Source: CAZOLI01 sp964580675
Lineage (GTDB): Bacteria; Planctomycetota; MHYJ01; CAYXQY01
Length of the DNA: 64,000 nucleotides
Reading direction: 5' to 3'
Assembly (NCBI GenBank): GCA_964580675.1
Contig: CAZOLI010000008.1
Span: 1 to 64,000 of the forward strand
Within the stretch, counting starts at the first letter, position 1. Every line of letters begins with the position of its first letter. Of this stretch, positions 1-9,500 are shown piece after piece. Below the pieces are notes generated by a model. That model ran no database searches. It was not told the origin of the DNA and saw nothing but the letters and a program-made list of their open reading frames with translations. The translations under genes were made by a program, and so were the position numbers.

Positions 1-611
1 TGAAACAAAAATGATACGCCGTATGTTCCGGTAATAACTGATGTGCTCTCATGATTCCTCTCATGTTCCTCGCTGAGGACATCAGAAGAAGAAAATGCTG
101 GTTTTCTCTCTTTTTCTTCTGAACTTCTCATTGGTTGTAATAACCGTTTAACATTTCCAAATCATAACACCTGGTCTACCTTCTACATATAAACGAAAAA
201 ACCCAGGGGAGGTTCACCGATGATCAAATTTTCCAACAACATTATTTGAATATCGTTGCGCGAAACAACCTCAAAGGAATCCGAGAACCGGATAGAAAAA
301 CATCCTCCCTCCGCCGATGGTAGAATGGAACTTTCGGAACGATTAGAAACACTGGTACAGGTTTCGAAGAAACTCTTAAGACCCGGTGATCAACCCCTGA
401 ACAAGGAACCGAGGTTTGCTTCCATAACTTTCGGTCCCCTCCCTTTATTTTCATTCATCATTATGCAAAATTAATACGTTAATATGCTTTCATGTGCTCC
501 GGTTGTTATTTTGCCTTCCATAGGTATAATTGACGGAAAATTATTCACGAAACGCAACCGGTCTCGTTAACATCTGGCCAAACGTCGAATCAAACATAAG
601 AAGGAGGTCTA
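1..611. other. intergenic region upstream of the pdh operon
   Basis: No convincing gene is visible. The short open frames here have no ribosome binding site and no family resemblance. The right part holds the promoter at 503-530 and a strong Shine-Dalgarno AAGGAGG at 601-607, five bases before the pdhB start. A 9-bp inverted repeat (82-90 with 114-122, extendable by a G-U pair and two A-T pairs) is present, but no T-run follows it. Confidence 0.6.
503..530 (+). promoter_or_regulatory. sigma70-type promoter for the pdh operon
   Basis: TTGTTA (503-508) and a perfect TATAAT (525-530) are separated by 16 bp. This predicts a start near 537 and a leader of about 75 nt before pdhB. It is the best match in the upstream region and lies in the right orientation for the four pyruvate dehydrogenase genes. 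Confidence 0.55.
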
Positions 612-1679
612 ATGACAAACAAAGACTCAGGAAGTCAGGGAATTGTTGGGGCCAAGCTTGAGGAACTTGAGGATATTCCGGAGGAATACGACGAAGAAAA
701 ATACGAAAAGATCAACCTGGTCGAAGCGGTACAATCAACCCTTCACAAAAAGATGGAGGAGGACGACCGGGTGATTGTCATGGGGGAGGACGTGGGCAAA
801 AACGGAGGGGTATTTCGGGCCACGGATGGATTGTATGAGACCTTCGGAGAAGAACGAGTACTCGACACACCACTTGCCGAATCCGGCATCGTGGGGACGG
901 CCATCGGCATGGCACGGAACGGGAAGCGCCCCGTGGCCGAACTTCAGTTTATGGGGTTCATGCCCCCGGCGTTTGATCAGTTGATTTCCCATGCCGCCCG
1001 GCTGCGCTGGCGATCTTCTAACGACATCAATATTCCCCTTGTGGTTCGCATGCCGATGGGAGCGGGTCTTCGATCTCCCGAACACCACTCCGAAAGCATG
1101 GAAGCGTACATTGCCCACACCCCCGGCGTCAAAGTGGTCATGCCCTCAACGGCCGTGGACACGAGGGGCCTTCTTGTCTCCGCCATAAATGACCCGGATC
1201 CGGTGGTGTTCCTGGAACCCAAGAAGATTTATCGCCGGCAAAAAGAACTCGTTCCGAGGGAACTTTACGAAATCCCCATCGGTGAAGCCAACAAACTCCA
1301 GGAAGGAGAAGATTTAACCATACTCACCTGGGGAGCCATGACCATTCCATGTCGGGAAATTGCCGACGAACTTCAGGAAGACGGCATCGGTGTGGATCTC
1401 CTCGATCTTCGGACGGTCATGCCCTATGATCGCGACGCCATCATCGAGTCCTTCAAGAAAACCGGTCGTTGTATTGTTGTTCACGAAGCTCCGAGAAGTT
1501 TTGGGCCCGGAGCCGAAATGATCGCCAAAATACAGGAAGAGGCCCTGCTTCACATGGAAGCCCCCATTCGTCGGGTTACCAGTTTTGACACGCCTCCGCC
1601 CCTCGGCGAATACGAGGATTACTACCTGCCGGGCAAAGACCGGATTCGCGAAGCCGCCGATTACGTGCTGAACTTTTAA
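612..1679 (+). CDS. pdhB: pyruvate dehydrogenase E1 component, beta subunit
   Basis: Beta subunit of the thiamine-diphosphate-dependent E1 heterotetramer, which decarboxylates pyruvate and acetylates the E2 lipoyl arm in the cytoplasm. The 355-residue protein carries the family signatures GEDVGKNGGVFRAT (about 58-71), DTPLAESGIVG with Glu90 as the likely cofactor-activating glutamate, and SPEHHSES in the middle. The N-terminus has about 35 extra, mostly acidic residues compared with typical E1beta proteins. The ATG at 612 follows AAGGAGG at ideal spacing. It is the first gene of a beta-alpha-E2-E3 order, with pdhA 14 bp downstream. A branched-chain 2-oxoacid dehydrogenase is the main alternative, but the clustering and motifs favour pyruvate. 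Confidence 0.93.
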   Translation: MTNKDSGSQGIVGAKLEELEDIPEEYDEEKYEKINLVEAVQSTLHKKMEEDDRVIVMGEDVGKNGGVFRATDGLYETFGEERVLDTPLAESGIVGTAIGMARNGKRPVAELQFMGFMPPAFDQLISHAARLRWRSSNDINIPLVVRMPMGAGLRSPEHHSESMEAYIAHTPGVKVVMPSTAVDTRGLLVSAINDPDPVVFLEPKKIYRRQKELVPRELYEIPIGEANKLQEGEDLTILTWGAMTIPCREIADELQEDGIGVDLLDLRTVMPYDRDAIIESFKKTGRCIVVHEAPRSFGPGAEMIAKIQEEALLHMEAPIRRVTSFDTPPPLGEYEDYYLPGKDRIREAADYVLNF

Positions 1680-1693
1680 CGCAGGAAACCGCC

Positions 1694-2767
1694 ATGCCAA
1701 AAGAAGTAAAACACTCCTTTGACGTCGAACACGTTCAGATTCTCGACGAAGACGGGAACGTGGACGAAGAACTCGAACCGGACCTTGACGAGGAAGTGCT
1801 CTGGGAACTGCTGTATCACATGAAACGAGGCCGTGTTATGGACGAGCGTGGGCTGCGGCTATCCTACGGGGGCCAGATCAATATTTTTGCCCCGGCCAAG
1901 GGACAGGAAGCAGCTCAGGTGGGGACGGCCATGGCCCTGGATGAACAGGATTGGATGGTTCCCTCCTACCGGGACCACGTTGCGGGATACGTTCGAGGCC
2001 TGCCCCTTGAATACGCCATTTTATACTGGGGAGGTGACGAACGAGGCATCAACGACGGCACCGATTACAACACCTACCCCGTGTCCATTCCGGTTGGTTC
2101 ACAGCCTCTTCACGCCGTTGGAGAGGCCTATTCCCACATGGTCGACGGGGAAGATACCGTCGTCATGACGTATTTCGGGGACGGGGCCTCCTCAACGGGT
2201 GACACACAGGAAGCCATGAACTTTGCCGGCGCCTGGGACGTCCCCGTTGTCTTTGTCTGCCAGAACAACCAGTACGCCATTTCGGTTCCCCGAAAAGACA
2301 AACAGACCGGGGCCGAAACCATTGCTCAGAAAGCCATTGGATACGGCATCAAAGGCATGCAGGTGGATGGGAACGACATTCTGGGGACCTACGCAACTGC
2401 TCAGGCCGCCGTCGAGTATGCACGAAATGGAAGAGGCCCCACTCTAATTGAAGCAGTTACGTATCGGCGAGGCCCCCACACCACACCGGATGACCCGGAT
2501 CGTTATCGAACGGATGAAGAGGAAGAACAATGGGCCGAGAAGGACCCCATCACGCGATTCGAAAAATACATGAAAGAAAAAAACGTGGTGTCGGACGACG
2601 ACTTACAGGAACTGGAGGAAACTGTTGAAGAAGAAGTCAAGGAAGCCGTTCAGCGATTTAAGGACATGGAAGACAAAGATCCGGGTTTCTTCTTCGATCA
2701 GATTTACGAAGAAAAAACCTGGAACCTCAAAGATCAGGAAGAACAACTCCGGTCCGAACTGGAATAA
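1694..2767 (+). CDS. pdhA: pyruvate dehydrogenase E1 component, alpha subunit
   Basis: Alpha subunit of E1, partner of the preceding beta subunit. The thiamine-diphosphate/magnesium motif runs from GDG at 162-164 to NN at 191-192, followed by the YAISVP segment typical of bacterial PdhA. The later YRRGPHTTPDDP loop corresponds to the region that is regulated by phosphorylation in mitochondrial enzymes; nothing here shows that it is phosphorylated. At 357 residues the length is normal. The C-terminal 80 residues are highly acidic and probably coiled. The gene is 14 bp after pdhB with only a weak GGAAA upstream, so translation may depend on coupling. Confidence 0.93.
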   Translation: MPKEVKHSFDVEHVQILDEDGNVDEELEPDLDEEVLWELLYHMKRGRVMDERGLRLSYGGQINIFAPAKGQEAAQVGTAMALDEQDWMVPSYRDHVAGYVRGLPLEYAILYWGGDERGINDGTDYNTYPVSIPVGSQPLHAVGEAYSHMVDGEDTVVMTYFGDGASSTGDTQEAMNFAGAWDVPVVFVCQNNQYAISVPRKDKQTGAETIAQKAIGYGIKGMQVDGNDILGTYATAQAAVEYARNGRGPTLIEAVTYRRGPHTTPDDPDRYRTDEEEEQWAEKDPITRFEKYMKEKNVVSDDDLQELEETVEEEVKEAVQRFKDMEDKDPGFFFDQIYEEKTWNLKDQEEQLRSELE

Positions 2768-2902
2768 CGACCGACCGGACCGGTTGAAACAGACGGTACC
2801 CCCTGATTGCAGAAGAAACCATTCCGAAAACAATCGAGAGTACGTTTCGGAACCTTCACCCAAATTGACGCACCGAACTTTTATTTCACCAGATGACGAA
2901 CC

Positions 2903-4219
2903 ATGGCACTTGTATTTGACTTACCGGACGTAGGCGAAGGGATAACGGAAGGCGAACTTGTTAGCTGGCTTGTCGAGGAAGGCGATCACGTGGAGGAAGA
3001 CGACCCGATTGTGGAGGTAATGACGGACAAAGCAACGGTGGAAATTCCCTCGCCCCGTTCGGGGGTCATCCTGAAACGGTACAATGAAGAAGGGGACATG
3101 GTAAAAGTAGAATCCCCTCTTGTCGTCATTGGAGAGGAGGGGGAAGACTGGGAAGAAGGAGAAGCGGAGCGCAAACAAACCGTCAAAGAACGACAGACAG
3201 CAGAAAAACAGGCGGAGAAAAAAGAGAAAGAGGAGGAAGAAACCCAGCCGGAACCGGCCACGAAAACAGCCTCCGCCGACGGTAACGGCAAACCCGCCCC
3301 CGAACCTTCCGAAGGACGAACACTGGCAACCCCGGCCACGAGACGCCTCGCACGTGAAAAAAACGTAAACCTAGACAACGTTGAAGGTACCGGCAAAGCC
3401 GGTCGGGTTCTGAAAGAGGACGTGCTCAAATATGCCGAAACCGATGGAGAAGCCGCGGTCGCGGAACCGGAAACGACGGCCGAACCCGTTCCGACAACGC
3501 AGGAAGTCGAAGGAGAAGAACCCGTGGAATCCGTCCCGTTCCGCGGTGTTCGAAAGGTTATCTCCGAAGCCATGTCCACGTCCAAGGACAACGCGGCACA
3601 CTTCACCGTCGTGGACGAGGCGGACATGACCCGGCTGGTGGAAATTCGAAATGACCTGAAGGAAAAAGCACAGGAACAGAACATTAAGCTGACGTACCTG
3701 CCGTTCATCTTCAAAGCGCTTGTTCCGGCCCTGAAAGAATTTCCTCGACTAAACTCCTCGCTGGACGAAGAATCACAGGAAATAAAAGTCAAGAAATACT
3801 ATCACTTCGGCTTTGCCTGTGATACGGACGAGGGTCTCAAAGTGCCGGTCGTAAATCACGTGGACCAGAAATCAATCTTTCAGCTGGCCCGGGAAATTAA
3901 CGACAAAGCACAGCGGGCGCGAGATGGTGATCTTTCGACGGACGAACTCCAGGGTTCAACCTTCACCGTTACCAGTGCCGGAAACATCGGTGGACTGTTC
4001 GCAACCCCGATCATCAATTATCCCGAATCGGCGATTATGGGCATTCACGAAATCAAAGACCGCCCTGTCGCACGGGATGGGGAGGTCGTCATTCGAAAAA
4101 TGATGTATCTCAGTCTCTCCCTGGATCACCGGATCGTGGATGGAGCCGACGGCGTCCGCTTCTCCAACCGGGTCATTGAATTCTTCGAGAAACCACACCA
4201 CCTTCTGGCCGAAATCTAA
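2903..4219 (+). CDS. pdhC: dihydrolipoamide acetyltransferase E2 component
   Basis: Core acyltransferase of the pyruvate dehydrogenase complex; it moves the acetyl group from its lipoyl arm to coenzyme A. Domains in order: one lipoyl domain (1-78) with lipoyl Lys43 in MTDKATVE; a charged flexible linker rich in Glu, Lys and Gln (80-135); a peripheral-subunit-binding domain (141-178); a second linker; and the catalytic domain (about 209-438) ending with DHRIVDGADG, which holds the catalytic His and Asp. There is a single lipoyl domain, as in many Gram-positive-type complexes, rather than three. It lies 135 bp after pdhA and is followed by a 152-bp spacer with an inverted repeat before the E3 gene. 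Confidence 0.93.
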   Translation: MALVFDLPDVGEGITEGELVSWLVEEGDHVEEDDPIVEVMTDKATVEIPSPRSGVILKRYNEEGDMVKVESPLVVIGEEGEDWEEGEAERKQTVKERQTAEKQAEKKEKEEEETQPEPATKTASADGNGKPAPEPSEGRTLATPATRRLAREKNVNLDNVEGTGKAGRVLKEDVLKYAETDGEAAVAEPETTAEPVPTTQEVEGEEPVESVPFRGVRKVISEAMSTSKDNAAHFTVVDEADMTRLVEIRNDLKEKAQEQNIKLTYLPFIFKALVPALKEFPRLNSSLDEESQEIKVKKYYHFGFACDTDEGLKVPVVNHVDQKSIFQLAREINDKAQRARDGDLSTDELQGSTFTVTSAGNIGGLFATPIINYPESAIMGIHEIKDRPVARDGEVVIRKMMYLSLSLDHRIVDGADGVRFSNRVIEFFEKPHHLLAEI

Positions 4220-4256
4220 CCAGCAACGGGAGGAGTTCCTTAATCACCCGATTCTT

Positions 4257-4314
4257 CCGACGGATCTCAGCCGCAATGGAGAACAGGTGCCGGTCGTAGT
4301 GCCGGATCCGTCGG
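4257..4314 (+). repeat. 10-bp perfect inverted repeat between E2 and E3 genes
   Basis: CCGACGGATC at 4257-4266 is the exact reverse complement of GATCCGTCGG at 4305-4314, with 38 nt between the arms. In the mRNA this would form a strong stem in the spacer between pdhC and the E3 gene. No T-run follows, so it is not a standard terminator. It could be a processing or stability element that changes E3 levels relative to E1/E2; that role is inferred only. Confidence 0.5.
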
Positions 4315-4371
4315 TGCTGAACCTTCTTCTATAACCGCTATTCGGATTTTATTGAATGGAGTACCTGCACA

Positions 4372-5772
4372 ATGAACACGAGAGAAACGGAAGCAACGGT
4401 TATTGGGGCCGGACCGGGGGGATACGTAGCAGCTATTCGCCTCGCCCAGCTCGGTGTTGATACGACAATCGTTGATTACGGCAACCCCGGCGGTGTCTGC
4501 CTGAACTGGGGATGTATTCCCTCCAAAGCCTACATACACGCGGCCAACCTATTTGAGGACATCCAGTCGGCCGACCAGATGGGCATCTCCGTCGGTGATC
4601 CGGAGCTCGATCTCTCACAGCTTGTGCAGTGGAAGGACGGAGTTGTTCAGCGTCTGACAAAAGGCGTCGAGCACCTTCTCGATACAAATGATGTGAACGT
4701 CCTATATGGGGAGGGGGGATTTATCGCGTCGGACGAAATCGCCGTTCAGCGTGATGGGGAAGAAGACGTTACCCTGAAAACGAGCAAGACGATCATTGCG
4801 ACGGGTTCCACCCCCCGGGAACTTCCGGACATTTCCTTTGACGGCGAATACGTACTTTCCTCAAAGGACATACTCGAAATTGAGACGATTCCCGAACACC
4901 TTCTACTGATCGGTGGCGGGGTTATCGGTCTGGAACTGGGTACGGTGTTTCGAAAATTTGGCTCGGACGTGACGGTTGTGGAACTGATGGACCAGCTTCT
5001 GCCCGGCACGGATCCCGAACTCGTGAACGTGGTTCACGAGAAACTTAAAGAACTTGGTGCGGAGGTGCACCTCGAGTCAACGGCCGAAGAAATTCATAAA
5101 GAAAACGGAAACCGGTTCGTCACCATCAGCACCGGTGACGGACAGAAGGAGGTTCCCGCGGACCGGGTGCTTCTGTGTGTGGGCCGGAAACCGAATTCGG
5201 AAGGACTCGGCCTGGAGAACACCGATGTTCAAACGGACGATAACGGATTCATCGAGACGGATCATCAGATGAGAACGACGGATGAAAACATATTTGCCAT
5301 CGGCGACGTGGCCGGTGAACCGCTCCTGGCACATAAAGCCTCGGCGGAGGGATCCGTTGCCGCTGAAGTCATCGCCGGGGAACCCGCGGCGGCGGATTTT
5401 CAGGCCATTCCGGCCGTGATATTTACCGATCCGGAAATTGCCGTTACGGGAATGTCCGAGGAGGAAGCGAAGGAAAACGGCTTCGACGTTGTGACCGGAA
5501 AATTCCCCCTGCAGACCTCCGGCCGGGCCATGACCACAAATGCACGGGAAGGATTCGTAAAAGTCATTGCCGAAGAGGACTCCGGCGTCCTCCTCGGGGT
5601 ACAGATCGTCGCCGAACACGCATCGGAACTGATCACGGAGGGATCCCTCGGCATCGAAATGGCCGCCACGCTTGAGGACATTTCACTGACCATACACCCC
5701 CACCCCACCCTTTCCGAATCCGTTATGGAAGCGGCCGAGGACGCCCTTGGCATCTCCGTCCACAAACCGTGA
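4372..5772 (+). CDS. lpdA: dihydrolipoamide dehydrogenase (E3)
   Basis: FAD enzyme that reoxidises the reduced lipoyl groups of E2 and passes electrons to NAD+. The 466-residue protein shows the N-terminal FAD motif GAGPGGYVAA, the redox disulfide pair Cys43/Cys48 in GGVCLNWGCIPSKA, the NAD-binding GGGVIGLELG near residue 182, the second FAD motif AIGDVAG, and the C-terminal HPHPTLSE with the catalytic His/Glu pair. The start ATG follows GGAG by about nine bases. It is the last gene of the pdh operon and converges with the ABC ATPase gene 93 bp away. The same E3 could also serve other 2-oxoacid dehydrogenases or the glycine cleavage system. Confidence 0.95.
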   Translation: MNTRETEATVIGAGPGGYVAAIRLAQLGVDTTIVDYGNPGGVCLNWGCIPSKAYIHAANLFEDIQSADQMGISVGDPELDLSQLVQWKDGVVQRLTKGVEHLLDTNDVNVLYGEGGFIASDEIAVQRDGEEDVTLKTSKTIIATGSTPRELPDISFDGEYVLSSKDILEIETIPEHLLLIGGGVIGLELGTVFRKFGSDVTVVELMDQLLPGTDPELVNVVHEKLKELGAEVHLESTAEEIHKENGNRFVTISTGDGQKEVPADRVLLCVGRKPNSEGLGLENTDVQTDDNGFIETDHQMRTTDENIFAIGDVAGEPLLAHKASAEGSVAAEVIAGEPAAADFQAIPAVIFTDPEIAVTGMSEEEAKENGFDVVTGKFPLQTSGRAMTTNAREGFVKVIAEEDSGVLLGVQIVAEHASELITEGSLGIEMAATLEDISLTIHPHPTLSESVMEAAEDALGISVHKP

Positions 5773-5865
5773 TCACCGCGGAACATCTCCCGCTCATTGC
5801 CTGATCCCTGGTGACCGAACAGGCGTTTGCCAGGTAAATATTTTGCTTTTCTCGGGGCCCTCTTA

Positions 5866-6990
5866 CTATTGACGAAATGATTGCCGGTCGTATTGGATAA
5901 CCGACGCCCCGTCCTCATCGAACAAATGAACATCCTCCGGGCGGAACGTAAACGTCGTTAAATCATCTTCCCGGATGCCACCGGAACGGTCCAGTTCGGC
6001 AACCCATTCCTTACCATTGTGGTCCAGGTGGAGAAGCACACTCTTGCCGAGGGACTCCCGTACCGTTTCGGGAAGCTCGAACGTCGGTCCGCTAGATTCC
6101 TGACGCGACGCGGGTTTGAGGTCCTCGGGACGAATACCCATCTCAAGAGTCGACGGTACAGAACCCGGCTCAAAACGCAGCCGTTCGTACGAAAGGGAAA
6201 AGGAAAACAGTTCGCCGTTGCAATCGCTTATCTCTACCCTTTCACTGTCTGTATCATCCACCTTCACCTCGCAGAAATTCATGGAGGGAGACCCGATAAA
6301 CTCAGCCACGAACCGACTGTTCGGACAGCGGTATATCACCATCGGGGTTCCTGTTTGGCGTATGACGCCATCCTTCATCACGGCGATTTTATCCCCCATG
6401 GTCATGGCTTCCTTCTGATCATGCGTCACGTATATCGTGGTGACGCCGAGATCCTCCTGTAGTTTTATGATCTCCGACCGCATTTCTCGACGCAATTTCG
6501 CGTCCAGGTTTGAGAGAGGTTCATCGAACAAAAACACACGGGGGTCGCGTATAATGGCTCGTCCCAGGGCCACTCTCTGTTGCTGTCCCCCTGAAAGATC
6601 CTTCGGTTTTTTGTCGAGAAGATCCGTTATGTTGAGAAGTTGCGCCGTCTCCCGAACCCGGTCCGATATCGTGTCCTGTGGAAGATCCGTGGAATACTGC
6701 AATCCGGCGGCGAGGTTTCCCCGAACGGTTTTGTGTGGATAAAGTGCATAGTTCTGAAAGACCATCGCTATGTCCCGTCGGGATGGAGGTGTGTGAGTAA
6801 CGTCCTCACCGTCGATGCGAACCGTCCCCGAAGTAACGTCTTCAAGACCGGCCAGGCATCGAAGCGTGGTTGATTTTCCACACCCGGATGGCCCCACAAG
6901 AACCAGGAGCGTTCCGTCGGGAATCTCAAGGTTGACGTCTTCCACGGCAATGGTTTCCTGAGCCGTTCCCCGGTCGAACACCTTGGTCAC
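5866..6990 (-). CDS. carbohydrate ABC transporter ATP-binding protein (MalK/UgpC type)
   Basis: Cytoplasmic ATPase expected to power the two permeases at 8598-10354. It has Walker A GPSGCGKSTT, Q-loop MVFQNYALYPH, signature LSGGQQQRVALGRA, Walker B FLFDEPLSNLDA, H-loop YVTHDQKEA and a C-terminal TOBE/OB region, as in CUT1-family ATPases. From the GTG at 6990 the protein is 374 residues. Family members usually start about eight residues earlier, and the frame continues upstream as GHVTFDQV without any ATG, GTG or TTG. It instead contains ATC at 7014, nine bases after GGGGGG (7024-7029). The true start is probably that ATC, or an ATG misread in the assembly. The stop of the binding-protein gene is only 20 bp upstream of the ATC, so the two form an operon. 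Confidence 0.92.
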   Translation of the reverse strand: MTKVFDRGTAQETIAVEDVNLEIPDGTLLVLVGPSGCGKSTTLRCLAGLEDVTSGTVRIDGEDVTHTPPSRRDIAMVFQNYALYPHKTVRGNLAAGLQYSTDLPQDTISDRVRETAQLLNITDLLDKKPKDLSGGQQQRVALGRAIIRDPRVFLFDEPLSNLDAKLRREMRSEIIKLQEDLGVTTIYVTHDQKEAMTMGDKIAVMKDGVIRQTGTPMVIYRCPNSRFVAEFIGSPSMNFCEVKVDDTDSERVEISDCNGELFSFSLSYERLRFEPGSVPSTLEMGIRPEDLKPASRQESSGPTFELPETVRESLGKSVLLHLDHNGKEWVAELDRSGGIREDDLTTFTFRPEDVHLFDEDGASVIQYDRQSFRQ

Positions 6991-7034
6991 CTGATCAAAG
7001 GTAACGTGACCGATGATTACTCACCCCCCTTTTA

Positions 7035-8381
7035 TTAATCAGACGATGACTCAATTTGTTTTCGAAATTTCCGAACCCGTTCCGCCATCATGTTTACGGC
7101 TTCTCGTGCATTCTTGTCTCCCCGGAGAAACTTTTCGACAAGAATTCTGGCAAGGGCTTTGGACCCGTATAATTTTGAAACGAGCCGGCCGTGACCCTCC
7201 TTTAATCCCCACCGATCCGCCCGGTTAATTCCTTCGACGAGATTTTCTGCAAGTCCCTCGGAATACCGATTTATAAGGGGATTCGATGTTTCCCAGGTAT
7301 CTATAAATCTGGTTGGTTCATCAGGTGTCCCGGTTCGGAACGGGAATTTGCCGAAGAGGTCCATCCGGAAAAAGTTGGAATATCCGTCGTTCATCATAAA
7401 GTCCACAAATTTCTTTGCGTTCTTTTTCCGAGCCTGAGCCGTAATGGTAAAACCATTGACACTGATGTATCCGGACTGACTGTTCGGACCGGTAACCGTC
7501 GTTCGCACGGCCGTTCTGGACGGAAGATCCGATAACGGCACGTCAATGTCCCCCCGCTTTCCGGCCAGTTCATCCAGGATAAACGGAGACCAGAAAATCA
7601 TCGGTGTTCTTCCGGAAAAATAATATTTTCGGGTTTGTTTCCAGTAAATATTTCCGGAGGGCGTGTACTCGGCCAGTTTTCTGTACAATTTTAACGTCTC
7701 CACCATCTCATCCGTATCCAACCCCACGGACCCATCCTCCTGAATAAGGCGAACCCCGTTGGACATCGCCAGAATTTCCAGGACATGCTGGGTATAAATT
7801 CGATTGGGTGCGGTCGGTACCATTGTACCAAACTGCTTCGGTGAATTATGCAATGTTTTTGCCGACTTTTTCATGTCTTTCCATGTTTCCGGAGCGGAAA
7901 GCCCCTTTTCCTCAAACAGATCCGACCGGTACAGGAGTAGATACACCCATCCATCGCTTGGCACCATGGAATAACGGTCCTGTATACGAACAAAATCCAG
8001 GCCATTCATCGTCTCCGGATCAAGTGCCTCAATCACTTCCCTGTTTGCTTCTGTATCGATGAGACCACTCCGGGCCCATCCATTCGTGGATGACATCGGC
8101 CCGAATATAACGTCGGGCATGTTTTCCCCTGCCTTGCTGGAAATCACTTTTTGGTTGAGACGGTTCTCCTCAACGGGAACCACTTTGACCGAAACACCGG
8201 TTTGTTCTTCAAATCTCCTGGCCAGGTTTTCCTGAATATCCATTCGTTTCGACTCCACCTCCGTGGTCCAGAAGACCAAATCCGGGTTCGCTGGTTGTTC
8301 CTGTCCACCACAGCCCGGCAGAAACACAGGAAGCAAAATCAGGAAGAACGCCAGTGGCAACCGCCGGATTAACCGATTCAT
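7035..8381 (-). CDS. extracellular solute-binding lipoprotein of a carbohydrate ABC transporter
   Basis: A 448-residue family-1 solute-binding protein. The N-terminus is a lipoprotein signal: positive residues 3-7, a hydrophobic stretch 8-21, and a lipobox ending LPGC with Cys24 as the lipidation site. The body has the FWTTE / EEQTGVSVKVVPV / MPDVIFGP pattern of family-1 binding proteins. A good Shine-Dalgarno AGGAGA lies eight bases before the ATG. The gene is first in a minus-strand pair with the ATPase and is divergent from the permease pair across 216 bp. The ligand cannot be read from the sequence; sugars, glycerol-phosphate or sugar-type compatible solutes are all possible. Confidence 0.88.
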   Translation of the reverse strand: MNRLIRRLPLAFFLILLPVFLPGCGGQEQPANPDLVFWTTEVESKRMDIQENLARRFEEQTGVSVKVVPVEENRLNQKVISSKAGENMPDVIFGPMSSTNGWARSGLIDTEANREVIEALDPETMNGLDFVRIQDRYSMVPSDGWVYLLLYRSDLFEEKGLSAPETWKDMKKSAKTLHNSPKQFGTMVPTAPNRIYTQHVLEILAMSNGVRLIQEDGSVGLDTDEMVETLKLYRKLAEYTPSGNIYWKQTRKYYFSGRTPMIFWSPFILDELAGKRGDIDVPLSDLPSRTAVRTTVTGPNSQSGYISVNGFTITAQARKKNAKKFVDFMMNDGYSNFFRMDLFGKFPFRTGTPDEPTRFIDTWETSNPLINRYSEGLAENLVEGINRADRWGLKEGHGRLVSKLYGSKALARILVEKFLRGDKNAREAVNMMAERVRKFRKQIESSSD

Positions 8382-8597
8382 GTCACGGATCTCCTGTAAA
8401 ACAGGGAAGAATGAGGACTCAGAAGAAGAAAAAGAGGACCGTCTATCGAGGATAATTCGGGGTAAAAATGGTATGTTATACGGTTTTGGAATTCAACGAA
8501 TCGGGACCGGCGCATCTTGCGGGCAGGGGGTCAAAACCGAAAAGGGGAATTGCTAAAATTTTCATGATGGAGCTAACGTCATTCCCCGAGTTTCCCC

Positions 8598-9500
8598 ATG
8601 ACGCTGAAGGAACAGGAACAGAGACTGGCATACTGGTTAATAGGTCCCCCGGTCGTTCTCATATTGTCCATCATTATTGTTCCGGTGCTCTGGAATTTCT
8701 GGCTGAGCGTCAAAAGCATAACGCTCGGTCAACTCAGTGCGGGGGCCATCTTTTCCCTGGATCACCTGACTCTTGAGAACTTCAATAAACTCCTGGTCGC
8801 CGGGGACAGCCGGGGCCGTTTTTACGAGGACCTGGTGACCACGGTTCTTTACTCTTTTCTCGGGGTCCTTTCCTCGTTGCTGTTTGGCCTGTTCTCCGCG
8901 CTTCTCCTGAACAGAACATTTCGCGGACGCGGTCTCCTGCGCGGCCTTTACCTGTTTCCCTATGTGGCCCCCATCGTGGCCGTGGCATACGTCGGCTGGC
9001 GAGGGCTGATGAATCCCACGTTCGGGCTGGTCTCACGGGGTTTGCAGGCCATCGGTATTTTTCAGGAACCGGTGGGGTTACTGATTGAGGAACCGTATGC
9101 CCTGACAAGTATTATTCTGTTCCAGACCTGGCGGTACGGTCCCTTCTGTATGCTATTTATCCTCGCGAGGCTCCAGTCCATTCCCTCCACGCTTTACGAG
9201 GCCGCTCAGATCGACGGAGCCACACCGTTCCAGCAATTTTTCCTGGTCACCCTTCCCAAATTACGGGGGATTCTTGCCACCCTGTTTCTTCTTCGTTTCC
9301 TGTGGGTATTCAATAAGTTTGATGATGTATATTTGCTGACGGAGGGAGCAGGAGGGACGGAAATACTGCCGATCTATCTCTACAAACTGTTCATCGGCCA
9401 GCAGAATCTTGGAATGGGAGCAGCCCTGTCCGTTCTTCTGTTTGCCATACTGGGCCTGTTTCTGTTCGTGTACTTCGGCTACGTTCTTGAAGAATGGTGA
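8598..9500 (+). CDS. sugar ABC transporter permease (MalF/UgpA type)
   Basis: Inner-membrane permease of 300 residues with about six hydrophobic segments. The ATPase-docking EAA loop reads YEAAQIDGATPFQQFFLVTLPK near residue 205, which places it in the binding-protein-dependent CUT1 permeases. The ATG at 8598 has only a weak ribosome site. It overlaps or abuts the second permease gene (stop TGA at 9498-9500), so the two are translated together. The cognate ATPase and binding protein are on the opposite strand immediately to the left. Confidence 0.9.
   Translation: MTLKEQEQRLAYWLIGPPVVLILSIIIVPVLWNFWLSVKSITLGQLSAGAIFSLDHLTLENFNKLLVAGDSRGRFYEDLVTTVLYSFLGVLSSLLFGLFSALLLNRTFRGRGLLRGLYLFPYVAPIVAVAYVGWRGLMNPTFGLVSRGLQAIGIFQEPVGLLIEEPYALTSIILFQTWRYGPFCMLFILARLQSIPSTLYEAAQIDGATPFQQFFLVTLPKLRGILATLFLLRFLWVFNKFDDVYLLTEGAGGTEILPIYLYKLFIGQQNLGMGAALSVLLFAILGLFLFVYFGYVLEEW

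Noticed and set aside
82..122. Inverted repeat in the first 130 bp as a terminator
   Set aside because: The stem is A/G-rich with a 17-nt or longer loop, has no T-run after it, and no gene end is visible before it.
2986..3792. 268-codon minus-strand frame
   Set aside because: Antisense to the E2 gene; Ser-rich mirror of an acidic linker.
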